Positions 52,040 to 62,830 of a stretch of DNA of 64,000 nucleotides are shown piece after piece (position 1 is the stretch's first letter; each line of letters begins with the position of its first letter). A program made the translations under genes and the position numbers. The stretch is from Calliopsis andreniformis (Eukaryota > Arthropoda > Insecta > Hymenoptera > Andrenidae). Below the pieces are notes generated by a model. The model was not told the origin of the DNA and searched no databases. It was given only the letters and a program-made list of their open reading frames with translations. The stretch is from positions 9,092,961-9,156,960 of the forward strand of contig NC_135071.1 of NCBI RefSeq assembly GCF_051401765.1. The letters are read 5' to 3'.

Positions 52040-55000
52040 GTAAACCTTTAAATGTGCCACCAGGAGTGTAATCCTATCCTTAGCTTATTCTTTTCCGACT
52101 AAGCTTTTACATACGCTTCTTTACGATTCCAAGTTTTTCGCTAAAATTAGATCCCGAATCATCGAAATGGTAAATTCATAAACATGGCCTGATCCTTTCA
52201 AGTTTCCTCTTCCATAAGGTGTCTGATTAGGAGTATAATTTTAAATAGAGTCCAAGCTATTGAGGTGATGAATAACTGATAAAAAAGGAATATGTACATT
52301 TTTAAAGCCTGTTTTGTTAAAGGGTTTTAATGCTTTTTCATTGTTAATTAGAATTTTTGTAGCCCTTTGATGAATACATCAAGTAACATTTCTATTTCAA
52401 ATAGGGCATACCTATAATTGAACATTTTATATTGAATCGTCTAGATTCTGTGTTAACTAGAAATGAATTATGTATACTCATTTACCTAGAACGACGTTTT
52501 AATGTTTTGATTATCACACATCTTGTGTCACTATGATTAGCAATCGTTAAGAAGCTCGTATTGAGCAACAGAGTTGCGTAAGCATTCTGATGAACTATCA
52601 AATCAAATGACGTGTAAATTATATTTAATTCAATGCATAACAAATGACACCATTTTCGTATATATCAACGACTGTTAAGAATATTGAAACCGCTAACTAG
52701 ATAGCTTGCTTAAAAAACACGTTCAATTAGCAACGAAGCACTTGCTTAATATTATATTATGTCAGCAAAATATTTTAATAACTCTGATACTGGCTAATCA
52801 TGTGAGCTTCGTGTTGCTTTTTTTCTGTAGAGTAATGAAGAAATATAGACACAAGAAAATGAATATCTACAGTATATAATATAATAACACGTGTAGAAAT
52901 AAATGTATGTATTATTGTAATCGAAATTTTTTTTTCAATGAATTTTGTTATGTCGCATCAACTGCATTTTGTGGATGGGAATATCTTGTTGATAGAAATA
53001 ATGTGGATGTTAGAACTTACTACAGAAACACTATTTTAGAAACGAAATAACTCTAGATGTTTGTTTACTACTATTGAGGTTGTTGTCTAATTATTCATCT
53101 CTTCAACTTTATACTACGCCTGGATGAAAACTATTTCCTTGAGTGAGTCAGTACAAGAGTGCATCTTTAACGATTCTAGATGCTCTTCTTGAGGACTTGC
53201 AGACAAGTGTCTCAAGAAGTGCCACCCCAAGTCGAGGTGGCAGAGCACGCTCCCCCCAAGTAGAGTACCGTGTGGCTGCGAATCCAACCAAGATGGTCTC
53301 TGAGGGCAGGTGAGTGAGCGGCAAAAGAACACCTTTGGTGAAAATATACCGATAAAGAAAGTGTTGATCTTTCAATGGGATGCTTTCAACCTTAGACCCA
53401 TCTCACCATCACGAACGATGACGACCACTACAGAGAAGTACGTGAGCTCTGGGCCAAGTGGTGCACCGAGTGGCATACCAGGTTTGGACTTCATCGATTC
53501 GGAATTACAAAATGTAAGTCCTTCTCTGTTTCAAATTCGTCAATGAATAGTTTGTAATTATCTATTTAGACCACTTCTTGCTAGAATAACCTTCTGAATA
53601 ATCTCTCAACGTCCCTTTTACATATTGCTCATTTAATATAACCATGATATAACTAAAAAGTTAGAAATAATTTTCAAGGAAATGAGATATTATCTAGCGC
53701 AAAAGTCACTTTTTCTGTAATAATAACTCAGAGACAAGAAAATTTGTTATTGCAGTACATGAGCGATATCGGCTGTTCCTTTTACATTACCCAAACATTA
53801 CTCAACATGTGTCGTAAATTACCCACATGATTTCAAATCGGCAGCGAACCATGTTAAGAGTGTCTAGACGAACAGATAAACGCTGTGATTCCAGTACCTT
53901 CGTTTTTCGCGTTCTTTTTCTGAAATGTAGCAGTACAAATTATATATTACAGAGATTGCATCAGCTGAAATTTAACCTAGAGGTATAAGCATCCACGTGT
54001 ACTTAGATCTAAGCACGTAATGCAATCTCTTGGTGTATTAGAAAGATCGCGACAGTGAGATCACTCTTATAGTTAAAAACGATGTAATCTTAGCGTTTAC
54101 AAACACCGCAGACCCGAATCTAAAGACGAACTAAAATAAATTGGCGCGTATGATTTACTTGGAATTCTTACGCACGCTTCGAACTTATTCCAAGTTAAAT
54201 CATCTTTCATTTCAGGTCTGCGGGCCTAAAATTAGAGGACTGATAACATTTAACTTCTTTACTGGACTCGTTTGTCTAATTGCGAAACATAACGTAATTA
54301 TACGAATGAAACAGTCTACAGTTAACTGAAATATTACGAACGTTTACAGAAAAACGTAGTCTGTTTTCTTTTTTTGTAAAGAAGTGCTGTATCGTAGATC
54401 TGATAGATTGAAAGATAGATCAGTTATTAGAAAATCGTACAGGGATGCAAAATTGCAGTTACGCATACACGTGAAGGTAATTGCAGCGTTTCCTGCGTCT
54501 CAGCCCGTGATATAACATTCAGTGAAAATGTATATTAGTTGCACGTGTAATTTGCTGCGCGCATCTCGCGATTGCCGGATAAACTTTCAGCCTCGGAGCC
54601 CTTAAAGCATCTAAGAACACCGCCTATTCTCATTTGCATACGGAATAACGGCTTCAAGAACGAAACGAAAAATCCAAGAGAAATTATTTGACCAGACATT
54701 ACGTTCTAGTTTACGCTCCGACCGTATACTAGTTTGAGAAGCTAGTACTCGAATAACGCTTGGCTCATTTCAATCTTGCATATTTCATCCTTTACGTGTT
54801 CTTGCTGTTCAATTATCTCATTAAGATACCTGTTGCTTCAACTGCAATTAATTACTAGTGTATTATATTGATCCATATAGCAATCAAAATATTTCATAAT
54901 TTTATTTTTCAAGAAATTGTAATTTCCTTATTTCCATATTTGCTGTATTCAGGACGCATTAGAAATAAGCTTCTGAGTTGCCCACGTATCTTTGCAACAC

Positions 55001-58000
55001 GTCTCGATGAAACATTCATTGGCCCTGAGTACAGTGAAATTCCACGTGTTTCAAACACTGTTACCCGACCCGCCAACGCCTCTTATGCAGGTTATTCGTT
55101 ACAATTATGATCTTATAAGGACAGTCGCTTGGTCACGGCCCACGCTTTTCGGGCTAACACATTGTCTGTAGATCATGAAATATTCGACGTATAGTTTAAA
55201 TGGTTACGCAAAGAAAATTTCACTCTGACCACTTTAATTTCTCATACATAAATCTCATTTATTACGAGTAGTAATTCACTCGAAGCATTCATTCATTGAA
55301 AGGATTCATTCTCTTAACAAACTCCGGCGATGCAGACACTTGCGTAACTTATTTATGAGTAGTTCTAACGAGACAGAATAGTTTAGAAAAAGTGAGAGTA
55401 AACAAGGACTCTGTGAACTGGTTTTCATTGGTATTCAGAGAGGCATTTAATAAAAATGTCTTCATTTCCTTCAGGTACAACCTGGCCAAAGTAAAACGAT
55501 CGCATACAAACAGGTGTCGTACCAGTACAACAAGAATCTGGATGGAAAACCAATTGGTAAGTTCTTTCAAACGCTTTAATCCACTGAAAAGCCATTCTGA
55601 TTCACAATTTTGTGGGATCTACGTAAATTTCCTTAACTGGATTCTCAGTAGCACTGCGATGCTACTTATTTGCTATCCAAAAAATTCGAAATCTTTTCAC
55701 CTAACATAAGCTGAATAACTCGGTGTTTATCGGTATACGAATCAATTGAGTTCTTAACTTAAAATAGCGACAATGGAACAAAGATTACTATTTAAGCACC
55801 AACAGCTAAGTTAAATTTAGCTTTAAGGATAAGAAAGAGGATAGGATGAAACGATAGACACGCGAAAGAGAATTAGAGATACAGGTCAATTTTTTCCAAA
55901 AAATTATTCGTTTTCCGAGAAAATTAAACTGCAAATACCGCCACAAATTCTCGAACGTGTTCGTGAGGAATCACGCGCAAGCGCTGCCGCGTTTTATACG
56001 ATCGTGGAAGGAAGGGGAGCTGGTCACTCGTGTCGCTCCTTTTAAGGCGCGGAACGGCCTTGCAGGTATACTGTTAATTAACAATGAGAACGACAAAACG
56101 AGGGAGGCTCGTTGCTCGCTGGGAGCACTTCGCGGGACTCATTTCGCACCATTTGCTCCATCAAACTCTGCTATCGCGTGTACAAACCCGGAACTGCGGC
56201 TGCAAATATGAAAGATTTGCTTCGAACGACCCAAAGACCCTCGCAGTTTATTAATGAGAAATTGGTCGCAATTAGCAAGTTGCTATGATTAAACGGCGAA
56301 ATCTACGGAAGACAGCAAATGTTACGTTAACTCGTAATGAGTATGCTTTATGCAAGGCGAAGTTACTTGTCTATGCAGATTCCAATAAACCGTGATCCCG
56401 AGTAACACGACATTATACCGAGATTTCCGCACTGTCTCTCTATATGGAAGTGACGTAACAAGTGGACTACGTGTGTCTGTGTTTGTGGTAACACATGATG
56501 CACAACCGTATCCATATTAGGGCTGCGTATAACAGAAGATTGACCCGATTTCTCTACACACGAAAGAGAGAATAAAAAGTCAAAGAAATGCCAGGTGGGT
56601 AGCGAACAAACCCGACATTGAGACGCAAGGATGGTCATTGTTATCGGCCACTGAGGGTCGTTCATCAGAAGTTTAAACCTGATCTCATGGCCTAGCAAGA
56701 ACTCATTCCCGCTCCAAGGTCTAAATGTCTGTACCCCTTACTAGAACTTCCTAACACAATCGACTGTTATTTCATGAAGACATTTCTCTGATCACTGAAC
56801 TTAATATTTACAAATTGTGCAATTCTGTTATTTGAAAGTTTACTAAACTTCGTACTGGCTTAAAAAATTCTTGAATGGAACGATTAAATTTCGAAGAAAG
56901 AATAATAAAGCGTCTTTTTGTTTACTTTGCAGAATCGTGGAAACCGTTGGATAATAGTTTGACCAATACTAGTGCGGCCATGATGTAAGTATGATTTTCT
57001 CCCAAACAACGCTTCAAAATATCATAACTGAATGGATCTTTTGGCAAAGATCCATTCTTTTTGCAAAAATAGAAATTAATAGCTCGAAGTTCAACTGTAA
57101 GACCCATCTGGACTTACGGTTTACGTATTGCCGAAATTGCGCCTTGGCCTCAGAGTTACGTGGTGATAAAACTGCAAGGTTGCAAGACTGTTTTCATACA
57201 CTAACCGATATTAATATCTTTGTAGTGATGATATTCGAGAGAGAACTTACGAAGAAAGCACAATGCGTGGCGGAGAACCTGTTGGAAGGACGGTGAATAG
57301 AGAGCTAGTAAATATTCTAATATTCATAATCCAAGTTCATAAACTTTAATACTCATAATATTTAAAAATAACAAAAGTCCTCTTATATTCTAGATGTTTA
57401 GCGATAGTTCTACATCTCGATCAAAACAGGCTTCACCTTTACCGGCTAGTCAGCAAAGGGACGTAAAATATATTCATGAATCCTCGAGTATGTATTTAAA
57501 AAGATTTTAATTCCTAATCAGAAGTTCACAATTTCACGCAGGCTTATAAAAAAATGAACTGATCAACTGTTAAAGGTTACCAAACAGAACCGGGACAAAG
57601 TACGGTAACCACAGTGCACACAAACACCGCTCAAGAATACGGAAACGTGGAATATGTACCAGTCCCATCGCCGACGCCAACAATACCGATTAATCTGGCA
57701 CCTGGTCCAAACACGAAAGTAACGACCACCATTAAAACGTATACCTACGAGCTACCGGGAGCGCCTGAAACATATCTACCAGGTGGCAGCGTGCCAGGAA
57801 CTGTTGTGCTTCCAGGTGATCAAACTATCACGTACACATTACCGAAAGGTACTACCTCCGCCGTGGATAAAACGATCACCTATCAGGCCGTGACTGAGAA
57901 CGTTCCGTCCAAAACACCGGTTAGATATGATAGTCCGCCACCAATCACGGACGTTACCAAAAAGGCAACGACTATCCACCAAGAATCGAAGTTCTACCGC

Positions 58001-59503
58001 GAGGAGCACCATGGAGGCCAACCAGGACAACCATCAACAATTGTCTATCACCCTGGTACGCCACCCCAAGAAACCAGAACAACAGTCACGCGAAATCAAA
58101 AGTACTACCACGTCGATGGCGCATATCCTAATGAACACTTGCCCTGTGATCGACCCGATTATCCAAGTAAGACGGTTATCTATCAAAATCAACCACCCAC
58201 CATAAATGAGACTCATACTACGATAAATCGGATCGAAGAACATTATCCTAACCGACCACCGTCCAGTGGACGACACGCGACACCTGATAAACCAGGAACA
58301 CCGGTTAATTATTACACTACACCACCACAGACTACCCCACCACAGTCTACTACGATATATAAATTCTCGAATACAACCACAACGATACCACCGAATAAGA
58401 ATGCCGAAGACCACGAAGTTCTGTTACCTAGACCATTCCCAACTGGGGGTGTTCAGGTCTATCCTTCTAAGCCACCTACTACTGAGCAAAATCCACCCAA
58501 GAAATTGGAGGAACTAATGGCATCTTTCTCTGACTCTGAGGTAAATCGAATGCGTTTTCTTAAATTGTGCCTAGGCATCCTTTATTTGTTTCATTAAAAA
58601 GAACAAAGGAGAATGAAGTTGGTATTTCTGATAGTCCTTCAGAGAATTCAGCTGACTATTACTGATTGTAATATTTTTATTCCCTAGCGAGAAGTACTGG
58701 TGGATATCGAGAAACGAGAGAGGGAACAACACAGAGAACCAGCAGTGGCTAAAAAGGAAGTTGATTTTATACCGCATACGCCACCGAAAGTGAAAAGTAA
58801 AAATGTAGCTGGGCCCCCGGTTTATTATCCACCTGGATCAGCAGAGTTTACCAAGAAAGAAGAGTCCAGTGCGATGATGGCGCAATCTGGTGTAAGTTAA
58901 TTACACATTTATCGAGAGGCTAACATACCTTCGTTATTAATTATCAGATGATAATTAATAGATGATAACAAGATGATAATTAATATGAACTGAAATAATT
59001 GGCTTTGATTATTGAGGCCGATTAATGATAACTGCTATAAATCATTCCAGTCAGAATAAGATTTAATGGTAGATCAAACCCACTTTTCAGATTCGTGTCA
59101 GATACGAGTGCTTTTGCACTCCGAGAGCTTATCTTACTGTTAGAAAATGAGAACGTAGACTGATAGTCTTGCTCCGAGTCACGAAAGATAAGGTCGAAGG
59201 ATAATCGAAATGATTCTTCAGCCTGAGCGACTAGTTAATTTTATTCTGATTATGTTATATCAGTATACGATATGTGAAACCTTAATCTCATGTCTAATTA
59301 TCGTGTATGGTTGCTTGCTTAATTTCGATTACTTAATATATTTATCCGTGTACTCTCTTTTTTTACAGGGGGAATGGCAGAAAGCTAGTGCAAAATATGA
59401 ATACGAAGCTTCTAGTAAAAGCAAATCGAAAACGAAGAGCGGTGGGGCTGTGGTTCCTGTTTGCTTGCCTCTTTGTTGTGCCTTGCCATGTGTAATTATG
59501 TAA
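51916..59503 (+). CDS. LD-motif protein with Thr/Pro repeats and C-terminal CaaX box (10 exons joined)
   Basis: I do not recognise this protein. Coding exons: 51916-52039, 53180-53309, 53396-53513, 55475-55556, 56933-56984, 57226-57292, 57394-57487, 57576-58540, 58688-58891, 59369-59503. All junctions are GT-AG, every phase matches, and the total is 1,971 bases (656 residues and a stop). Seen: an LD motif LDALLEDL at residues 41-48, as in paxillin LD1; a second, LEELMASF, at 533-540, like paxillin LD4; a Thr/Pro/Tyr-rich middle (about 225-500) with four imperfect repeats; basic and Ser/Lys-rich ends; and a tail with Cys at 644, 648, 649 and 653, ending CVIM. Known: LD motifs bind focal-adhesion proteins such as FAK and vinculin; CVIM is a farnesylation-type CaaX box. 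Inferred: a membrane-attached adaptor at adhesion or muscle attachment sites. No LIM domain is present in this gene or in the 4.5 kb after it. Confidence 0.85.
53180..53309 (+). CDS. LD/CaaX gene, exon with the first LD motif
   Basis: Acceptor ACGATTCTAG, donor GTGAGT. In the frame set by the previous exon it reads ALLEDLQTSVSRSATPSRGG, then SPQVEYRVAANPTKMVSEG. The other frames here contain stops. Too short for a routine ORF scan. Confidence 0.8.
53396..53513 (+). CDS. LD/CaaX gene, third coding exon
   Basis: Acceptor TTCAACCTTAG, donor GTAAGT. It encodes PISPSRTMTTTTEKYVSSGP, then SGIPGLDFIDSELQN. An internal ATG at 53,418 could serve a shorter isoform that lacks the first LD motif. Confidence 0.85.
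55475..55556 (+). CDS. LD/CaaX gene, fourth coding exon
   Basis: Acceptor TTTCCTTCAG, donor GTAAGT. It encodes VQPGQSKTIAYKQVSYQYNK then NLDGKPI, a tyrosine-rich segment. Confidence 0.85.
56933..56984 (+). CDS. LD/CaaX gene, 52-base exon
   Basis: Acceptor TTTACTTTGCAG, donor GTAAGT. It encodes ESWKPLDNSLTNTSAAM. Its phases (1 in, 2 out) fit only if the 67-base exon at 57,226 follows. Confidence 0.8.
57226..57292 (+). CDS. LD/CaaX gene, 67-base exon
   Basis: Acceptor AATATCTTTGTAG, donor GTGAAT (weak). It encodes DDIRERTYEESTMRGGEPVG. It repairs the frame between its neighbours: direct joining of 56,984 to 57,394 would hit a stop. Confidence 0.75.
57394..57487 (+). CDS. LD/CaaX gene, 94-base exon
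   Basis: Acceptor TTATATTCTAG, donor GTATGT. It encodes MFSDSSTSRSKQASPLPASQ, then QRDVKYIHESS. Ser-rich, with possible phosphorylation sites. Confidence 0.8.
57576..58540 (+). CDS. LD/CaaX gene, large Thr/Pro repeat exon and second LD-like motif
   Basis: Acceptor CTGTTAAAG, donor GTAAAT, 321 codons. Low-complexity, rich in T, P, Y. Four imperfect units of about 35-40 residues (about 335-495) share the plan P-x-T-x-(V/I)-x-Y, then PP, then a TT(I/V) block and Y/H-rich end: for example PSTIVYHPGTPPQETRTTVT and PSKTVIYQNQPPTINETHTT. The exon closes with PKKLEELMASFSDSE. Confidence 0.9.
58688..58891 (+). CDS. LD/CaaX gene, ninth coding exon
   Basis: Acceptor TTATTCCCTAG, donor GTAAGT, 68 codons, phase 0 both sides. 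It is highly charged (REVLVDIEKREREQHREPAV), then GPPVYYPPGSAEFTKKEESS. As a phase-0 cassette it could be skipped without frame loss. Confidence 0.9.
59369..59503 (+). CDS. LD/CaaX gene, last exon with cysteine cluster and CaaX box
   Basis: Acceptor CTTTTTTTACAG. It encodes GEWQKASAKYEYEASSKSKS, a Lys/Ser run, then VVPVCLPLCCALPCVIM and TAA at 59,501-59,503. CVIM is the same tetrapeptide as the farnesylated tail of K-Ras4B. Nearby cysteines could carry palmitate, and the Lys/Ser run could bind acidic lipids. Confidence 0.9.
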   Translation, partial: GEWQKASAKYEYEASSKSKSKTKSGGAVVPVCLPLCCALPCVIM

Positions 59504-59643
59504 TTTGTTTTAATATTTATGGTAATATTGTTGCGTTAATTTAATAGTCGTGGCTTCAACGAAAATGCGTTTAAATCTATAAGTTTTCCGTAACTTGAAT
59601 GGTAAAACCGAAATTTTCAAGCAAGTGGCAACTAAATCAAACG

Positions 59644-59699
59644 AATAAATATTTTTTCAAATCTCTGTTACGCTTTATGTAAATATACATATAAATAAA
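59644..59699 (+). terminator. Polyadenylation signals after the LD/CaaX gene
   Basis: AATAAA occurs at 59,644-59,649 and 59,694-59,699, 140-200 bases after the stop codon, in AT-rich sequence. Confidence 0.5.
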
Positions 59700-61004
59700 T
59701 ATGCAATTAAGAATTGGTACAATTTTAATGAAAAAATGTTAGTTACGAAAAGATAGGAGCATTAAGAAGTAGTAAGCAACAGGATATTGTAACTATAAGC
59801 TTTCTTATTTGCATATACCTAATTATACTCAATTGCCATAGCAATTAAGCATTATTGACTGAATTCTCTTTTAGCTGTATTCTTTAAAATTATTGCTATC
59901 TGATTTTCTCTAACTCTTGAGAAAAATATTGAAATTGTAATACTATGCATATAGTTACACTTTTTCATTATCATCTACATCATTTTTTAAAAATTATTTT
60001 TATGTATAATGTAAACTATCTTTTATATACAATTTTAAATGTGCTTTGCTACATATGTTATGCAAGTAGGTCTTATTTGATATTCTACTATATTTTTATC
60101 TTGTTGTATTTACTACAAATTAAACAACTTATTTATTTTTCTTTTTTTCTTTTAAAAGGTACTATTTTACTATCCTATATTTTGTCATACATATTATTAT
60201 ACTTATATCTATGTGCAAAAGTATAGTTAAACATATACTTTGTACTTTCTGAACCCTTTGATTGCTGCAAGAGTCTATAGGTGTTCAGGTGATCAATACA
60301 GACTGTGAACTGCAAAGCCTGTACTGTAGCATATGCAAAATATTTAAGCTTCAGCAATCAAAGTGTTAAAATATTTTGAAGTATGGGATAGTTTGGAAAA
60401 CTGTTCAAAGAACGGTAAACAATAATAATTTTATTAGTAAGTAGTTTTTATACCATTATATTGTTGAAACAACACTATATGTACAACCTTATTATCAAAC
60501 ATACAAAATTAATACTTATCTTCTAATTCTCAGGTCTCAGAGAATATTTATTTACATACTATGTGCATAATCACAAAATTTTATAGCTAAACAATAATAC
60601 TCAGAGTACTTTGAGAACTATCATATGAATAAATTTAAGTAAGCTTCATAATTATGAAGTTAACCGTTTTTAATAAATTATAGTTAAGAAGATTTTGTAA
60701 TTATAGAACTATACCGTGAATTATGGTGCTATAGTAATTGTAATAAACAAAAATTATGTAAATGTAATGCACGCTTGTTATAAATGTAAGCATGTGCATT
60801 ATAAGAATAACTGAATACAAATACTATTTTTAATTATATGTAAAAATTGTGCCATGACAATATATATACAAAATGTGTGTTATTAACAAATAATAGTGAT
60901 AACTTCTACTTAAATAAAGTGTCTACTCCTTCTATAAATATAACTATATACTTTTTTTCTCCATCCATGACATTTTAAAATGTAGTATTAGTAAATACTG
61001 AATC
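59700..61004. other. Convergent intergenic region
   Basis: Very AT-rich, between the 3' ends of two convergent genes. It holds one small inverted repeat (60,255-60,364). Frames such as 59,945-60,226 are hydrophobic by composition only. Confidence 0.5.
60255..60364. repeat. Small MITE-like element with inverted ends
   Basis: CCTTTGATTGCTG at the left and CAGCAATCAAAG at the right are reverse complements, about 110 bases apart. The inside has no frame. The size and ends fit a miniature inverted-repeat element. Confidence 0.55.
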
Positions 61005-61052
61005 TTAATAAAAATATATTGCATACACTGTAGCCACACAGAATATTGTGTC
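61005..61052 (-). CDS. DYNLT2B-like exon 4 (16 codons)
   Basis: Acceptor ATTTTTTCAG, then DTIFCVATVYAIYFY and TAA at 61,005-61,007. The pattern of the last beta strand, aromatic to the very end, matches the family. Confidence 0.88.
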   Translation of the reverse strand, partial: DTIFCVATVYAIYFY

Positions 61053-62637
61053 CTGAAAAAATATTTTTTGCAAAAACAATATAAACTGTACAATTTTACT
61101 ATTGTAAATAAATTGTATAAATATTGAATATATTATACGCAACTAAGTATTTTAAATATTATCTACAAAATTCAGATATAGGAAATAGATTTACTTCGTT
61201 ATTAATTAAAAGTTTAGTTCAGAATTAGAATTTTTGGTAAATTTAATTGAAGTGTAATTTAAAGTGCTTATTAATTTTAAATATATAACTTGTGTAATAG
61301 ATTAAACTAATGTATGTAATTCTTCTTACATTTATGAAACTATCATAAGCGTAAGTATCTGCCTCTGCATCCCAAATACACCTTGTACCCATTTTTACCC
61401 CAGCACCATGTTGTTCACCCAAAACCACATTTACAATATATTTGTAACGTTTGAATTGTAATTCTAAAAGTACACAACAAATCATTTAACATCCAAAATT
61501 GCCTAATGAATACTATTTTCATAGATATTTATTTTAGAGAAAGAAATTTCACCTTTAACTTTCTCTCTAATCATGTCTGCTATATCTTTAGTCCATTGAA
61601 TCGCTTCCTGAGCATCATAAGTTTTTGCAGAAAGTTGATCAAATAATACATCATGTATAACTTCTTTAGCACTTAATGGTTTAAACCTGTATCAAAAGGT
61701 TTATCCTTTTGAATTATAATCCAACGTTAAATATTAAAACAATTTTCGTAAAATGTTACAACTGTAATTGTTCATTGCATCAAGGAACACTTATTCTCAT
61801 TACAGTTTTTATATTATTCTTAGATAATTATTCATCCAGGATTAATACATATGATGAAATAAAAGAAACCTATACTTTCTACGTAGTAGTAACCGCTCAA
61901 TGTTATAATTTCGACGGTCTATGCTACAAATAGATTACATCACCTTTTTATTGAAAGTAAAGAGAAAAAAATTAGCATCCTTTCAACGTACTAAATTGTT
62001 CATTATGATTAGTCAAACGATATGCAAATATGAATAAGTCGTGATAGAGTACCTGCGTACTAGATAAATTTCACTGATGTACATAAGAAACAGTTTGATA
62101 GGAAACAAAAAAATTGAACAAAACAGGAAGAAATATAATAAAAACAATTCAATGAATAGTTACGCTATCCATAACTTACCTAACTATTTGAACTATTAAC
62201 TGATAAAAATCAATTCTAATAAGAGATAACCTGTGTGACTTCATAAAATGAAGAAGTGTAAATATAGACATGTTATCTCTATACAAATGCATTTAAAAAT
62301 ATTTCATTTTAATGTTATACAATGCAGAAAGAAATGTAAAAAAATTACCAAAATGAACCCAGAGAACAAGTAAAATATTGTAAAGTTCAGACATTTTCCA
62401 CATGTATAATCAGAGTGTACAAAAAAAAGAAATTGAACGCGTAAAATATAATTTAAGGAAACTGAAGTACTTCTCGTGTAACTGTGGACGAATTTGATAA
62501 ACCGGCTCTTCAGAAGATGCTTCAATGTTTTCAAGAACCTCCACGTTCACCTGCGTTTTTTCTTCATCTTCAACCTTTTCGTTTGATAATTTACTTTCTA
62601 TCTCAGTAGACTCTGTGGCTTCGACATTCTCTGCCAT
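61005..62637 (-). CDS. Tctex1-type dynein light chain (DYNLT2B/TCTEX1D2-like)
   Basis: Light chain of the dynein-2 motor that carries cargo back along cilia; in insects this would matter in sensory neurons and perhaps sperm. Exons on the minus strand: 62471-62637, 61553-61686, 61330-61463, 61005-61052, 483 bases, 160 residues, all phases matching. An acidic N-terminal extension (1-45) precedes the Tctex1 domain: VYQIRPQLHEKFKPLSAKEV, then IADMIREKVK, then KYIVNVVLGEQHGAGVKMGT and CIWDAEADTYA, ending SFIN-DTIFCVATVYAIYFY. The motif GEQHGAGVKMGTRCIWDAE is the family signature, and the short hydrophobic final strand is the dimer-forming edge. The family is certain; the choice of DYNLT2B over other Tctex1 members rests on YQIRP and GAGVKMG, as remembered from human TCTEX1D2. 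The gene is convergent with the LD/CaaX gene. Confidence 0.92.
61330..61463 (-). CDS. DYNLT2B-like exon 3
   Basis: Acceptor GTGTACTTTTAG, donor GTAAGA. It encodes LQFKRYKYIVNVVLGEQHGA, then MGTRCIWDAEADTYAYDSFI: the core beta strands. Confidence 0.93.
61553..61686 (-). CDS. DYNLT2B-like exon 2
   Basis: Acceptor TTTTGATACAG, donor GTGAAA. It encodes FKPLSAKEVIHDVLFDQL, then TYDAQEAIQWTKDIADMI, the two helices of the Tctex1 fold. It has no internal ATG long frame and is missed by simple ORF calls. Confidence 0.9.
62471..62637 (-). CDS. DYNLT2B-like exon 1
   Basis: ATG at 62,635-62,637. It encodes a Glu-rich segment, then EEPVYQIRPQLHE and two bases of the next Lys codon. Donor GTACTT is weak, but only this site gives the family sequence HEKFKP. 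Confidence 0.85.
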
Positions 62638-62639
62638 TT

Positions 62640-62830
62640 CTTTTACTGTAATGAAAGATTTATTTTAAAAATTCAATTTTCTTTCGCACTACACTACATT
62701 ACAGACGCTGTCACATGAACTCATGGAAGTTGTGTACAAACAAAACAATGATTGCGCAGACTCCCCTCCAGTCTATAATTCGGCGCGAAATTCAGTTTGA
62801 AACTGAATTCAGTTTGAACTGGTAGAGCTG
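62640..62830 (-). promoter_or_regulatory. Probable promoter of the DYNLT2B-like gene
   Basis: This stretch upstream of the ATG contains a locally GC-richer patch (TAATTCGGCGCGAAATTCAG at about 62,778). No TATA box at a suitable place and no RFX-type site was identified by eye. Confidence 0.25.

Noticed and set aside
58034..58414. 126-codon minus-strand frame
   Set aside because: Mirror of the repetitive Thr/Pro exon; low-complexity coding DNA is open on the other strand too.
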